From Geomesophilobacter sediminis (lineage in GTDB: Bacteria > Desulfobacterota > Desulfuromonadia > Geobacterales > Geobacteraceae): DNA of 64,000 bases. The stretch's first letter is position 1. Each line of letters starts with the position of its first letter. A program made the translations under genes and the position numbers. Below are positions 7,417-16,036 of this stretch, piece after piece. The DNA is taken from assembly GCF_016458275.1 (NCBI RefSeq), contig NZ_JAEMHM010000001.1, positions 62,001-126,000 of the forward strand. The letters are read 5' to 3'. The notes below the pieces were generated by a model that saw nothing but the letters and a program-made list of their open reading frames with translations, searched no databases and was not told the origin of the DNA.

Positions 7417-7786
7417 CGCCCGAGTAAAACCGCATTACCTCCCCCTGCCTCTAGGGGCGCAGCGTGCTGCGCCCGTCCGACCTTTTGCCCCTGATTGACC
7501 ACTGACTACTGTTGACTGGACGAACCCCATCCTCGCCCTCCCCGTCGCAAGCCATGCTGGCGCACGCGTCCTTGAAAGAGAGGGGACGCTACGTTCGCCT
7601 CCCCCCCCATTTCACCCCATCGTCTACGCCTGCGAACCCCCGCAACCGGTTCACACGGTTTCATCCGCGTTCATCTGCGGCTCAAAATAATTTTGTAAAG
7701 CCGTCAACCGTAGCGGAACCCTCGCGTTTGGAAGGGTACCAACGCGGCAATCCCGCCGCGGCCATTTCCTTTCCAAGGAGCCGGAT
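7417..7786. other. Intergenic region with a hairpin and dispersed-repeat fragments
   Basis: No gene is seen in this 370-base gap. A perfect hairpin with nine-base arms (GGGCGCAGC / GCTGCGCCC, two-base loop) lies at 7455-7474; it lacks a T run directly after it, so it may be a dispersed palindrome or a weak terminator. Bases 7491-7519 carry a run of degenerate 7-bp units ending in CTG (ACCACTG, ACTACTG, TTGACTG). Bases 7650-7682 carry a repetitive stretch (TTCATCCGCG, TTCATCTGCG). AAGGAG near 7775 is the ribosome site of the next gene. Confidence 0.5.
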
Positions 7787-9463
7787 ATGAACAGAATCGG
7801 CAAATCGATCATCGTCGGCCTGGCCATGCTTGCCATGGCCACCCTCCTCGCGGCCTGCGGCTCGTCGGGGACGTCAGCCTCCACCTCAACCGCGGCCAAA
7901 GGGGTCGTCAAACTCGACGTCACCGACGCGCCGTCTCTGGACTACGCGCACGTCTACATCACCGTCACGGGGATCGGGTTCCACACCAGCTCGACCACCG
8001 GCTTCTCGGACTACAGCAGCGGCCGGCGCGCCGGATGGCAGACGGTCACCCTGCCGGCGCCCAAGACCATCGACCTCGCGCAACTGGCCAACGGAACCAT
8101 GTACGCCGATCTGACCGGGAGCTCCCTCTTCGACGGCATCACGCTCCCCGTCGGGCGTTACCAGCAGCTGCGCATCTTCCTCGCCTCGACCGAGGACACC
8201 CTCACCGATTCGGCCAGTGCGCTCGGCCTCACCTACAACAACGAGGTGCAGCTCAACGGCGACACGGCGCACTACCCGCTGCGGGTGCCGTCCGCCAACA
8301 CCAGCGGCATCAAGGTGATTCCGGAGTCTCCGGTGGTCGTTACCGAGGGGAGCACGGTGAGCCTCGCTCTGGACTTCAACTTAAGCGACGACGTCGTGGA
8401 GGTTTCGCCGAACGGGACGGTGGAGTTCATGCTCAAGCCGCGGCTGGGGTACTTCGACATGGGGAGCGTCGGCGCCATCAAGGGTGCGGTCAGCTTCTCC
8501 AACCTCTCCACCTCCCGGATCGAGGTCAAGGCGGAACAGGTGAGAACCGGCGCCAGGCGGATGGTGCGCCGGACGGCGGCGGTGGATCGCACCACCGGCG
8601 CGTTCACTCTGTACCCGCTCCCGATCTTCGGCAACGCGACCACCGCGGTGTACGACGTGGTCATCCGCGGCAGGCAGGTGGAGACCGCCATCGTCAAGGG
8701 GATCACGGTCCACAAGGGGACCACTCCGGCCACCGGCATCGATCTCGGCACCATCGCCCTGCAGGCCGGGACCGATTTCACCACCCAGCTGAGCGGCAGC
8801 TTGCATCCCACCGGTTCCTGGATGAACTTCTACCAGAACGTGGGGGGGGACCTGTACGAGATCCGCAACCAGCACCTCGACCCCTATACCGGCAAGTTCC
8901 ATAGCGGCGTCGACCTCTCTTCCGGTTACGTCGAGGTTGCCACCTACGTCCCGGGTAGTTCGCTCACCTTCACCACCTACAGCTCCACGCGCGGCCAGTA
9001 CTCCATGGTCGCCAACGCCTTCGGCAATTACACGAGCGGCTCCCCCACCATGCTGAACGGCCGGGGCCGGATGAGTGTCAGCGTTACCGGCAACGCGCCG
9101 CACAGCAAGGACGGCAGCGGGAGCTCCTCGATCACCGGCGTCTTCGACGACGCGCTCCTGGGAACCGGTATGGGGCACGGCATGGGCGGCATGATGGGCG
9201 GCCGCAAGGCGCAGGCGAGCTCGGGGCAACTGTTCGTGGTACAGGACGGCATGATCGTCGACAGCACCGGGACCTTGACCGGCGACAGCTCCGTGGCGAC
9301 CGCGATGAACGCGACCAACGGGTCGGTATCGGTAGGAAATCTCCCCTCCGGCATGTACAGCATGTACGCGATCGGCTGGGGCAACGGAGTGGTCGAAGCC
9401 GGGAACGCCGGCAGCGTCAACGTGGGCGGCGGCAACGCGCGAGCCACCATCAAGATGAAGTAA
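7787..9463 (+). CDS. DUF4382 domain lipoprotein
   Basis: This 558-residue protein starts with a lipoprotein signal (MLAMATLLAACGSSG; the lipobox Cys is about residue 25), so it is anchored to a membrane. Residues about 38-225 form a DUF4382 domain: it begins GVVKLDVTDAPSLDYAHVYI and includes the LPVGRYQQLRIFL block. The remaining residues are beta-rich, with Gly/Met-rich segments near residue 460 (GMGHGMGGMMGG) that could bind metal. The function is unknown; DUF4382 resembles carboxypeptidase-regulatory-like beta-sandwich modules. AAGGAG precedes the ATG. A strong terminator follows at 9520, so the gene is probably monocistronic. Confidence 0.85.
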   Translation: MNRIGKSIIVGLAMLAMATLLAACGSSGTSASTSTAAKGVVKLDVTDAPSLDYAHVYITVTGIGFHTSSTTGFSDYSSGRRAGWQTVTLPAPKTIDLAQLANGTMYADLTGSSLFDGITLPVGRYQQLRIFLASTEDTLTDSASALGLTYNNEVQLNGDTAHYPLRVPSANTSGIKVIPESPVVVTEGSTVSLALDFNLSDDVVEVSPNGTVEFMLKPRLGYFDMGSVGAIKGAVSFSNLSTSRIEVKAEQVRTGARRMVRRTAAVDRTTGAFTLYPLPIFGNATTAVYDVVIRGRQVETAIVKGITVHKGTTPATGIDLGTIALQAGTDFTTQLSGSLHPTGSWMNFYQNVGGDLYEIRNQHLDPYTGKFHSGVDLSSGYVEVATYVPGSSLTFTTYSSTRGQYSMVANAFGNYTSGSPTMLNGRGRMSVSVTGNAPHSKDGSGSSSITGVFDDALLGTGMGHGMGGMMGGRKAQASSGQLFVVQDGMIVDSTGTLTGDSSVATAMNATNGSVSVGNLPSGMYSMYAIGWGNGVVEAGNAGSVNVGGGNARATIKMK

Positions 9464-9519
9464 CAAGCGCGCACCAACAAGCCCGAAGCAGCAACAGAGC
9501 ATGCTTCCTCCCTGGGATA

Positions 9520-9555
9520 GGCCCCCCGACCGCAAGGTCGGGGGGCCATTTTTTT
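9520..9555 (+). terminator. Strong rho-independent terminator
   Basis: A 12-bp perfect stem (GGCCCCCCGACC paired with GGTCGGGGGGCC) with a GCAA tetraloop is followed by eight T in nine bases. It ends transcription of the DUF4382 lipoprotein gene. Confidence 0.92.
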
Positions 9556-9695
9556 ACCCTGCTGCGGTCTCCCCTCCCGCAAGGGGGGCTTGCCACTAAA
9601 GTGGTGAACCTAGCTCGCTGCCGGGTTGACAGCAGCTGTGGCACGGGTCTACATTGGCATGTCTGCCAATTCCCCTGCCGGATCAGGAGTTTTCG

Positions 9696-10418
9696 ATGAG
9701 AAAAGAGCGGAGGTCATGCCTGGACCGCCCGGTTCTAGCGCTGTTTGCCGCCGTTGCGTTGCTGGTTGTCTGCTGCGCCGCCACCGCCGCCCTCGCCGCG
9801 CCGCCGGGGTTCGACCCGGAGGCGAAGGTCCTGAACATCTTCACCCCGCTGCGCCTGAAGCTGACGGCGGAGTACAGCCAGGAGCACTACGGCACCTATA
9901 CCGCCGACCTCAAACAGCCGAAGATGATCGTGCTCCATTACACGGCGTTTCATACCTTCGACGACTCCTACAAGTTCTTTCTCCCTCCCTATCTCGACAC
10001 CGAGGAGCGGGCCGACATCAGCTCCGGCGGGCTGGTAAACGTCTCGGCCCATTACCTCGTGGACCGGGACGGCACCATCTATCAGCTCGCCTCGGAAGAC
10101 GTCATCTGCCGCCACGTGATCGGTTTCAACTACACCGCCATCGGGATCGAAAATGTGGGGGACGGGGCCGACGACCTCACCCCGGCCCAGGCGCGCGCCA
10201 ACGCCGCGCTGGTCAACCGGATCGTCAAGCGTCACCCCTCCATCGAATACCTGATCGGACACCAGCAGTACCAGAACTCCAACCTCCCCCACTTCAAGCT
10301 CTACCTGGAAAAGGACCGCTCCTACCAGTTCACCCCGAAGCAGGACCCGGGATTCATCTTCCTGAAACGGGTCCGCAAGCTGCTTCGAGAGTCCTACGGG
10401 ATCGTGCTGAAAAACTGA
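9696..10418 (+). CDS. N-acetylmuramoyl-L-alanine amidase, exported
   Basis: The 240-residue product carries a signal peptide (residues 1-35, ending AALAAPPG) and an Amidase_2 / PGRP-like domain. The zinc-amidase landmarks are MIVLHYTAFHTFDDSYKFF (first metal His), VSAHYLVDRDGTIYQL, CRHVIGFNYTAIGIENVG and LIGHQQYQ (late His). The enzyme would cut the amide bond between MurNAc and the peptide stem in the periplasm, for wall remodelling or recycling. ATG 9696 follows CAGGAG and is the start that leads directly into the signal peptide. It lies upstream of fur, with a separate fur promoter between. Confidence 0.88.
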   Translation: MRKERRSCLDRPVLALFAAVALLVVCCAATAALAAPPGFDPEAKVLNIFTPLRLKLTAEYSQEHYGTYTADLKQPKMIVLHYTAFHTFDDSYKFFLPPYLDTEERADISSGGLVNVSAHYLVDRDGTIYQLASEDVICRHVIGFNYTAIGIENVGDGADDLTPAQARANAALVNRIVKRHPSIEYLIGHQQYQNSNLPHFKLYLEKDRSYQFTPKQDPGFIFLKRVRKLLRESYGIVLKN

Positions 10419-10437
10419 TCCTCAAGGCGAAAAAGGG

Positions 10438-10479
10438 TTGACATCGCGGCCTCCGAGCCGTTAAAGTGAATTCCACTTT
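10438..10479 (+). promoter_or_regulatory. fur promoter with overlapping dyad operator
   Basis: TTGACA (10438-10443) and TTAAAG (10461-10466) are 17 bases apart. A dyad with perfect six-base arms (AAAGTG / CACTTT, 10463-10479) overlaps the -10 region, a position where a bound repressor would block transcription. This suggests autoregulation. The AAAGTGA half reappears upstream of feoB. Confidence 0.6.
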
Positions 10480-10494
10480 CAATTGGAGCCTCTC

Positions 10495-10926
10495 ATGAAA
10501 CGTGCAAAGAAGAAAATCTTCGCCGATTTCATTGCCCAGCGCGGCCTGAAGTCCACCAAGCAGCGGGACATCATTTTGGATAGCTTCCTCTCCTCGGACC
10601 GCCACCTGAGCATCGAGGAACTCTACCTGAAGCTGCGCGCCAAGCACTCGAACATCGGCTATGCCACGGTCTACCGGACCCTGAAGCTCTTCGCCGAGGC
10701 CGGCATCGCCCGGGAGATGGAGTTCGGCGACGGTCAGACCCGCTACGAGCACGTGGTCGAGGGGGAGCACCACGACCACCTCGTCTGCACCCGCTGCGGC
10801 AGCATCGAGGAGTTCGAAAACCAGACCATCGAGGATCTGCAGACCCAAGTCGCCGCCGATCGCGGCTTCCTCATCGAGCGCCATCGCCTGGAACTCTACG
10901 GGGTTTGCGGCAAATGCCGGAGCTGA
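10495..10926 (+). CDS. fur: Ferric uptake regulator family protein
   Basis: The 143-residue product is a Fur family metal-dependent repressor. The winged helix occupies residues about 10-85 (TKQRDIILDSFL, then IGYATVYRTLKLFAEAGI, the recognition helix region). The metal-binding and dimerisation part holds YEHVVEGEHHDHLVCTRCG, the Fur His-rich motif with the first CxxC, and a second CGKC pair at the C terminus for structural zinc. GGAG lies six bases upstream of ATG 10495, which was preferred to an upstream start at 10483. It precedes the feo locus, which it probably controls. PerR or Zur cannot be excluded by motif alone, but the neighbourhood favours Fur. Confidence 0.88.
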   Translation: MKRAKKKIFADFIAQRGLKSTKQRDIILDSFLSSDRHLSIEELYLKLRAKHSNIGYATVYRTLKLFAEAGIAREMEFGDGQTRYEHVVEGEHHDHLVCTRCGSIEEFENQTIEDLQTQVAADRGFLIERHRLELYGVCGKCRS

Positions 10927-10939
10927 CCCGGCATTTTTT
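10912..10939 (+). terminator. Terminator overlapping the end of fur
   Basis: A perfect nine-base stem (AAATGCCGG / CCGGCATTT) with a seven-base loop is followed by TTT. The fur stop codon lies in the loop, so fur ends inside its own terminator and is separated from feoB. Confidence 0.85.
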
Positions 10940-10953
10940 ATGCCGCAGACCTG

Positions 10954-10975
10954 AAAGTGATATTCATTGGCATTA
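10954..10975 (+). promoter_or_regulatory. Candidate Fur-binding site upstream of feoB
   Basis: AAAGTGATATTC followed by ATTGGCATTA lies about 30 bases before the feoB start. Its reverse strand matches the second half of the 19-bp Fur consensus at roughly 10 of 14 positions, by eye. It shares the AAAGTGA half with the dyad at the fur promoter. Iron repression of feoB is inferred. Confidence 0.45.
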
Positions 10976-11000
10976 CATAAGGTAAAGGGGTAGTCGCATC

Positions 11001-12995
11001 ATGGCATTTTGGAAAAAGAAGGGGTCTTGTCACGAGGTTCCGACGGTGGAAAGTGCCGGCGCCCGCAAGGTCGCTCTGGTCGGAAATCCCAACGTGGGCA
11101 AGAGCGTTCTTTTCAACGCGCTGACCGGCGCGTACGTCACCGTTTCCAACTATCCGGGTACCTCGGTGGAGGTTTCCCGCGGCAACGCCGTCATCGACGG
11201 GGAGACCTTCGAGATCGTCGACACCCCGGGGATGTACTCGATTCTCCCGATCACCGAGGAGGAGCGGGTGGCGCGGGAGATCCTTTTGAACGAGCGCCCC
11301 TACCTGGTGCTGCACGTCCTGGATGCCCGCAACCTGGAGCGGATGCTCCCGATGACCCTGCAGCTGATCGAGGCGGAACTCCCGGTGGTCCTGGTGGTGA
11401 ACATCATGGACGAGGCGGCCCGGATGGGGCTGGAGATCGACATCGCCGAGCTCTCCCGGCGCCTGGGGATTCCGGTCATCGGTGCGGCGACCGCGAAGAA
11501 GGTGGGGCTCCCCGAGATCCGCGCCGCCATCGCCAAGGGGCATCCGGGGCAGGACAGCGCTTCCTTCCGGTACTCACGTCTTATGGAGTCCGACATCGCC
11601 GAGGTGGCCGACCTCTTGCGCGGCGAGTACATCCTCTCCCGCAAGGCGGTCGCACTGCTCCTTTTGCAAGGCGACGAGGAGGTGGCGGCGCTGGTGCGCG
11701 ACGTGGAGGGGGAAAACTGGGGCGTGGTCGAGCCCGGCGTCCGGGAGAAGCGCTTCGAGCGGCGCGAGTCCCTGCACCTCGATCTCTCCATGGAAAGAAA
11801 AACCATCGTGAAAAAGGTGCTCGACGGCACCTTCAGCGCCCCCTCCAAACGGGTGGTCACCCTGGCCGAGCGGATCTCCCGGCTGACGGTGCGCCCGGCG
11901 ACCGGGGTGCCGCTCTTGTTGATCGTTCTTTACTTCGGCCTGTACAAGTTCGTCGGTGATTTCGGTGCCGGAACGCTCGTCGACGTCCTGGAAGGGACCG
12001 TCTTCGAGAAGTGGTTCAACCCCTGGATCACCGGGGTCGTGAACGGCATCATTCCCTGGGGGCCGGTCCGCGATCTCTTCGTCGGCGAGTACGGCATCAT
12101 CACCCTGGGGATCCGCTACGCGGTCGGGATCATCCTCCCGATCGTGGCCACCTTCTTCCTTTTCTTCTCCATGCTGGAGGACAGCGGCTACTTCCCGCGC
12201 CTGGCCTTCCTGGTGGACCGGATCTTCAAGAGCATCGGGCTCACCGGCCGGGCGGTCATCCCGATGGTCTTGGGCTTTGGCTGCGACACCATGGCGACCA
12301 TGGTGACCCGGACCCTGGAGACGGTGCGGGAGCGGGTCCTGGCGACGCTCCTTCTCGCCCTGGCCATTCCCTGCTCGGCGCAGCTCGGCGTGATCCTCTC
12401 GCTTTTGTCCAAGTCCCCCGGGGCGCTTTTGGTCTGGTCGCTCTGCCTGCTCGGGATCTTCCTGCTGGTCGGGCTGATCGCCGCCAAGGTGGTGCCCGGC
12501 GAGACCCCGATGTTCTACATGGAGATCCCGCCGATGCGGCTTCCCCAGTGGTCCAACGTCCTCACCAAGACCTACACCCGGATGCAGTGGTACTTCATGG
12601 AGATCCTCCCGCTCTTCGTGGTGGCCTCGGTGCTTTTGTGGCTGGGCAAGATCACCCACTTCTTCGAGAAGATGGTCGATGCCATGACCCCGGTGATGGG
12701 GGCCCTGGGGCTTCCCCGGGAGACGGCGGTCGCGTTCATCTTCGGCTTTTTCCGGCGCGATTACGGCGCCGCCGGTCTGTACGACCTGCAGACCAAGGGG
12801 CTGATGAACCCCCGGCAGCTCACCGTGGCGGCGGTGACCCTGACCCTGTTCATCCCCTGCGTGGCCCAGTTTCTGATCATGAAGAAGGAGCGGGGGATGA
12901 AGGTGGCCCTGGGGATCGGGCTCTTCGTCTCCAGCTTCGCCTTCGGCAGCGGCTGGGTGCTGAACAAGTTCCTCTTGGCTACCGGCATCCTGTAG
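11001..12995 (+). CDS. feoB: Ferrous iron transporter B
   Basis: The 664-residue FeoB imports Fe(II) across the inner membrane. The cytoplasmic G domain comes first: G1 GNPNVGKS at residues 28-35, the NYPGTSVE switch, VDTPGMYS as G3, and NIMDEAARM near G4. A helical S domain follows, then the membrane part from about residue 295 with the two Gate motifs carrying a conserved Cys (IPCSAQLGVI and IPCVAQFLI). The protein is shorter than the 773-residue E. coli form but in the range of short deltaproteobacterial versions. No separate feoA gene is present; a FeoA domain is fused to the DtxR-type regulator two genes downstream. Confidence 0.96.
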   Translation: MAFWKKKGSCHEVPTVESAGARKVALVGNPNVGKSVLFNALTGAYVTVSNYPGTSVEVSRGNAVIDGETFEIVDTPGMYSILPITEEERVAREILLNERPYLVLHVLDARNLERMLPMTLQLIEAELPVVLVVNIMDEAARMGLEIDIAELSRRLGIPVIGAATAKKVGLPEIRAAIAKGHPGQDSASFRYSRLMESDIAEVADLLRGEYILSRKAVALLLLQGDEEVAALVRDVEGENWGVVEPGVREKRFERRESLHLDLSMERKTIVKKVLDGTFSAPSKRVVTLAERISRLTVRPATGVPLLLIVLYFGLYKFVGDFGAGTLVDVLEGTVFEKWFNPWITGVVNGIIPWGPVRDLFVGEYGIITLGIRYAVGIILPIVATFFLFFSMLEDSGYFPRLAFLVDRIFKSIGLTGRAVIPMVLGFGCDTMATMVTRTLETVRERVLATLLLALAIPCSAQLGVILSLLSKSPGALLVWSLCLLGIFLLVGLIAAKVVPGETPMFYMEIPPMRLPQWSNVLTKTYTRMQWYFMEILPLFVVASVLLWLGKITHFFEKMVDAMTPVMGALGLPRETAVAFIFGFFRRDYGAAGLYDLQTKGLMNPRQLTVAAVTLTLFIPCVAQFLIMKKERGMKVALGIGLFVSSFAFGSGWVLNKFLLATGIL

Positions 12996-13059
12996 CAGGG
13001 GGGGGCGATCGGTCGGATCAGCCGGATCGGTCCGAGCAGATCCCCAAGGAGTAAAGAAG

Positions 13060-13239
13060 ATGCGCTGCGGATTCTGCGGACTTGAGTTCCCCGAGGAACA
13101 GGGGCACACCGGCTGCAAGAACTGCCCGATGTCCGGCGGGTGCAAGATGGTCAAATGCCCTCGTTGCAACTACGAGAACCCTCCGGAGCCGGCGGTGATC
13201 AAGGGGTTGAAAAAACTTTTCGGACGCCCCCAAAAATAA
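13060..13239 (+). CDS. 59-residue Cys-rich protein of the feo operon
   Basis: This short gene between feoB and the DtxR-FeoA gene encodes 59 residues with seven cysteines: C3 and C6, C19 and C22, C28, and C33 and C36. The spacing suggests two zinc- or iron-binding knuckles (CGFC, CKNC, CPRC). The C-terminal third is basic (KGLKKLFGRPQK). AAGGAG lies nine bases before the ATG. Its position resembles that of FeoC-like or other small proteins in feo operons, but it is not recognisably FeoC. It may sense or deliver iron, which is an inference from context only. Confidence 0.8.
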   Translation: MRCGFCGLEFPEEQGHTGCKNCPMSGGCKMVKCPRCNYENPPEPAVIKGLKKLFGRPQK

Positions 13240-13292
13240 GAAAGCGTGGTTAGACTTCTAATTATTTTTTCGGACTGAAGAAGGAGTAGTTT

Positions 13293-13937
13293 ATGAAACT
13301 GACGGATAAAGCGGAAGAGATCCTGGAAGCACTCTGGATTGAGTCCGAGGAAAACGGGAAGGGGTACGCGGAGCTGGACCGGATGGAAATCCACCCCTCC
13401 GACGCCGCCTACCAGGAACTCGCGTCGCAGGCGCTGGTGGAGATCAAGGGGGGGCGCATCTACTTCCGTCCCGAGGGGAAGGAGGAAGGGCGCAAGACGA
13501 TCCGGCGCCACCGTCTGGCCGAGCGGCTCATGATGGACGTCCTCAACATCCGGGGCGAAAACGGCGACATGAAGGCCTGCCAGTTCGAGCACCTGCTCAA
13601 CGAGGGGGTCGACGTCAAGGTCTGCACCATGCTGAACCATCCCGCCACCTGCCCCCACGGCAAACCGATCCCCGCCGGGGAGTGCTGCGAAGAGGCCCGG
13701 CGGATCGGCGATCTCGGCGTGGTCCCTTTGACCGAGCTGAAAAGCGGAGACGAGGGTGACATCGCCTACATCCTGACCGAGGACGGCAAGAAGATGCAGA
13801 AGCTGATGGCGATGGGGGTGCTCCCGGGGAACCGGATCACCCTGCTGCAGGCGTTTCCCTCCTACATCTTCCGCGTCGGCTTCTCCGAGTTCGCCATCGA
13901 CAGTGCCATGGCGCGCGAGATCTTCGTCCGGAGGTAG
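13293..13937 (+). CDS. DtxR/IdeR-like metal regulator with C-terminal FeoA (SH3) domain
   Basis: The 214-residue product has an N-terminal winged helix, a dimerisation and metal-binding domain (residues about 62-135, with the RHRLAERLMMDVL and CTMLNHPATCPHG blocks typical of DtxR/IdeR), and a FeoA-like SH3 domain at residues about 140-213 (LTELKSGDEGDIAYI, LMAMGVLPGNRITLL). Metal ligands are visible (H in RRHRL, E in CQFEHLL, C and H in the CPHG block). It lies after feoB and the Cys-rich protein, with GAAGGAG before the ATG. It probably represses iron uptake when iron is high, in parallel with Fur; the fused FeoA domain may also interact with FeoB. Confidence 0.85.
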   Translation: MKLTDKAEEILEALWIESEENGKGYAELDRMEIHPSDAAYQELASQALVEIKGGRIYFRPEGKEEGRKTIRRHRLAERLMMDVLNIRGENGDMKACQFEHLLNEGVDVKVCTMLNHPATCPHGKPIPAGECCEEARRIGDLGVVPLTELKSGDEGDIAYILTEDGKKMQKLMAMGVLPGNRITLLQAFPSYIFRVGFSEFAIDSAMAREIFVRR

Positions 13938-14037
13938 CATTTCTGTCATAGCCGCCGGCTGGCGCGGCTGCTGACTGACTCAGCTTCCTTTGAGCTGTGT
14001 TTGAAATTACTAATTAATTGGTCTCCTGTTTTACTTG

Positions 14038-14070
14038 AAAGGCGCCCGGCATCTTGCCGAGGCGCCTTTT
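14038..14070 (+). terminator. Terminator after the feo operon
   Basis: AAAGGCGCC pairs with GGCGCCTTT, and the enclosed segment folds further (CGGCA / TGCCG). A T-rich tail follows. The rest of the 304-base gap holds no gene; a related CCGGCAAGATGCCG palindrome lies just downstream at 14085-14098. Confidence 0.85.
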
Positions 14071-14137
14071 TCTTTTGGCCGCAGCCGGCAAGATGCCGTG
14101 ATAGTTCAAAAAACGCTGAAACAGCGAAAAAAAACCT

Positions 14138-14164
14138 TCAAGATATCGGCGACCCTGTCGATAG
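14138..14164 (+). promoter_or_regulatory. Possible sigma-28 (FliA) promoter of the chemotaxis cluster
   Basis: TCAAGATA and GTCGATAG are separated by 11 bases. They resemble the FliA consensus TAAAGTTT-N11-GCCGATAA at five and six of eight positions. The site is 78 bases upstream of the first gene of the chemotaxis cluster. The match is modest. Confidence 0.35.
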
Positions 14165-14241
14165 ATACTTCATCCCGCTCCGAAGCGCCCCGCGGCGCCA
14201 CGCGGGCGGGGACGGGACGGAAAACCAACTGAGAGGGTTCG

Positions 14242-16023
14242 ATGCTATCTGACAACAAAGACGGAATCCTTGCTTCCGAGGCCGAAGTGAAACGGGCGAC
14301 CGCCGCGTGGGCGGCGAGCCTCGGCAGCGTCGCGGCGGAACTTAAGGTCGTCTCCGGTACCACCGAGAACGAGTTCCTCTCCATTGGCGGCAGACTGCAG
14401 GAGTTCTACCAGCGGGCCGGCGGCATCTCATCGGTCGCCACCGAGCTGGTGGGGGAGGTGGCCGGCCCTCAGGTCGGTACCGCCATGAACGAGCTGCAGA
14501 ACATCCTGGACGAGATGGCCCAGTACGTAAACCACGCCCAGAAGGAGACCGACCTTTCCGCCGAGACCTTGAACGAGGTGATCGCCCTGCTGGAGCAGGT
14601 ATCCGCGCCGCTGGCGGGTTTCAAGAAGATCAACAAGGTGCTGCGGATGCTCGGGATCTCCACCAAGATCGAGAGCGCCCGCCTTGGACAGAGCGCGGCC
14701 GGGTTCGACACCCTGGCCAGCGACGTCGGCCAGCTCTCCATCCAGGTGCACGAGAAGGCGGCCATCGTCCTCGCGCGCAAGCTGGACCTCGAGGGGGCGA
14801 TCCGGCAGACCCTCTCCGGCGTCCTCACCGCCGGGGCCCAGCAGCACGACCTGGTGCTCGGGATCCTGGACCGGACCCGCACCAGCCTCGCTGCCCTCAC
14901 CGAAGTCAACTCCCGCTGCGGCACCGCCGCGACCGGGATCTCCTCCTCTTCCGACGAGGTCTCCCGCAACATCGGCGAGGTGGTCATGTCGATGCAGGCG
15001 CACGACATCGTCCGGCAGCAGGTGGAGCACGTCGAGGAGGCGCTGCGCGGGCTGCAGTCCGGCTTGAACGGCGGCGCCCCCGACCTGGACGAGATCGCGA
15101 GCGTCTGCCGGCTGCAGATCGCCCAGCTCAAGCACGCCTCCTCCGAGTTCGGTGCCGCGGTAAGCACCATCGTCGGCAGCCTGCACGAGATCGCCCGCAA
15201 GGAGTCGGGGCTGACCCGGGAGACCGGCTGCATGGCCGGGATCGCCGACGAGGCGGGAAGCGGCTTTTTCTCCGCAATGCAGAAGGACCTCTCCATCGTC
15301 ACCTCCGCGCTCACCGAAAGCTCCCAGGCCAACCGACGGCTCTGCGAGGCGATGGGGAGCGTCGCCGAGACGGTCCGGGAGATCGGCACCCTGGTCGCCG
15401 ACATCGAGACGCTCGGTGAGGAAATCAAGCTCATCGCCCTGAACGCACAGATCAAGAGCGCCTACACCGGTGACGAAGGCGCGGCCCTGGGGGTCCTCGC
15501 CGAGGCGATCCAGCGCCTCTCCGTGGACGCCATCGACCATACCGGCGCGGTCTCCAACGCCCTGGGCGGAATCCGGACCGTGACCGAGCGGCTGAACCAC
15601 GGCATGACCGAGGAGACCTCGGCCCTGGACGAGGAAGTGCAGCGGATGGTCGACACCCTCCTCGCGCTTTTGGGTACCCTGCGCCAGGTGAACGAGACCC
15701 TGCGCGACTCCCTTTCCCGGATGGATACCGAGGTCCAGGACCTCTCCGAGGAGATCGAACAGGTCACCGCCGGGATCACGGTGCACGAGACCACGACCCG
15801 GGTCCTCGGCGAGGCGATCCGGCGCCTGGAGGAGATCGTCGCCGACGCGCAGCGCATCCAGCCGGGTGCGGGGCAGGGGGTGAACCTGGACGAACTGGCC
15901 TCCCGTTACACCATGCACAGCGAGCGCTCCATCCACAGCTCGGTCTTGGGCGGGGGGATGCCGGCCGAGGCCGGACCGGCCTCCGGCGGCGGCGAATTCG
16001 ACGACAACATCGAGTTATTCTGA
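14242..16023 (+). CDS. Soluble methyl-accepting chemotaxis-like protein
   Basis: The 593-residue protein has no membrane segment and is nearly all helical. A chemoreceptor signalling tip is recognisable around residues 390-415 (EIKLIALNAQIKSAYTGDEG), a variant of the LLALNAAIEAARAGE hairpin of MCPs; long coiled-coil segments flank it on both sides. An additional MCP-like stretch occurs near residue 130 (FKKINKVLRMLGISTKIESA), suggesting a tandem-duplicated signalling core. No ligand domain is recognised. It is the first gene of an operon with STAS, CheY, CheA, CheR, CheD and CheB and probably feeds CheA from the cytoplasm. It differs from ordinary MCPs in tip residues that normally contact CheW. 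Confidence 0.75.
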   Translation: MLSDNKDGILASEAEVKRATAAWAASLGSVAAELKVVSGTTENEFLSIGGRLQEFYQRAGGISSVATELVGEVAGPQVGTAMNELQNILDEMAQYVNHAQKETDLSAETLNEVIALLEQVSAPLAGFKKINKVLRMLGISTKIESARLGQSAAGFDTLASDVGQLSIQVHEKAAIVLARKLDLEGAIRQTLSGVLTAGAQQHDLVLGILDRTRTSLAALTEVNSRCGTAATGISSSSDEVSRNIGEVVMSMQAHDIVRQQVEHVEEALRGLQSGLNGGAPDLDEIASVCRLQIAQLKHASSEFGAAVSTIVGSLHEIARKESGLTRETGCMAGIADEAGSGFFSAMQKDLSIVTSALTESSQANRRLCEAMGSVAETVREIGTLVADIETLGEEIKLIALNAQIKSAYTGDEGAALGVLAEAIQRLSVDAIDHTGAVSNALGGIRTVTERLNHGMTEETSALDEEVQRMVDTLLALLGTLRQVNETLRDSLSRMDTEVQDLSEEIEQVTAGITVHETTTRVLGEAIRRLEEIVADAQRIQPGAGQGVNLDELASRYTMHSERSIHSSVLGGGMPAEAGPASGGGEFDDNIELF

Positions 16024-16036
16024 GGGGGTAGATCCT

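Noticed and set aside
7491-7682. A further heptad element before the DUF4382 gene
   Set aside because: A short run of 7-bp units ending in CTG is visible, but no inverse arm with the same dialect was found, so it is only mentioned as an intergenic repeat fragment.
11574-13169. A 531-codon open frame opposite feoB
   Set aside because: It is a shadow of the GC-rich feoB gene, rich in Arg, Asp, His and Gly as expected from the opposite strand; feoB motifs leave no doubt about the real frame.
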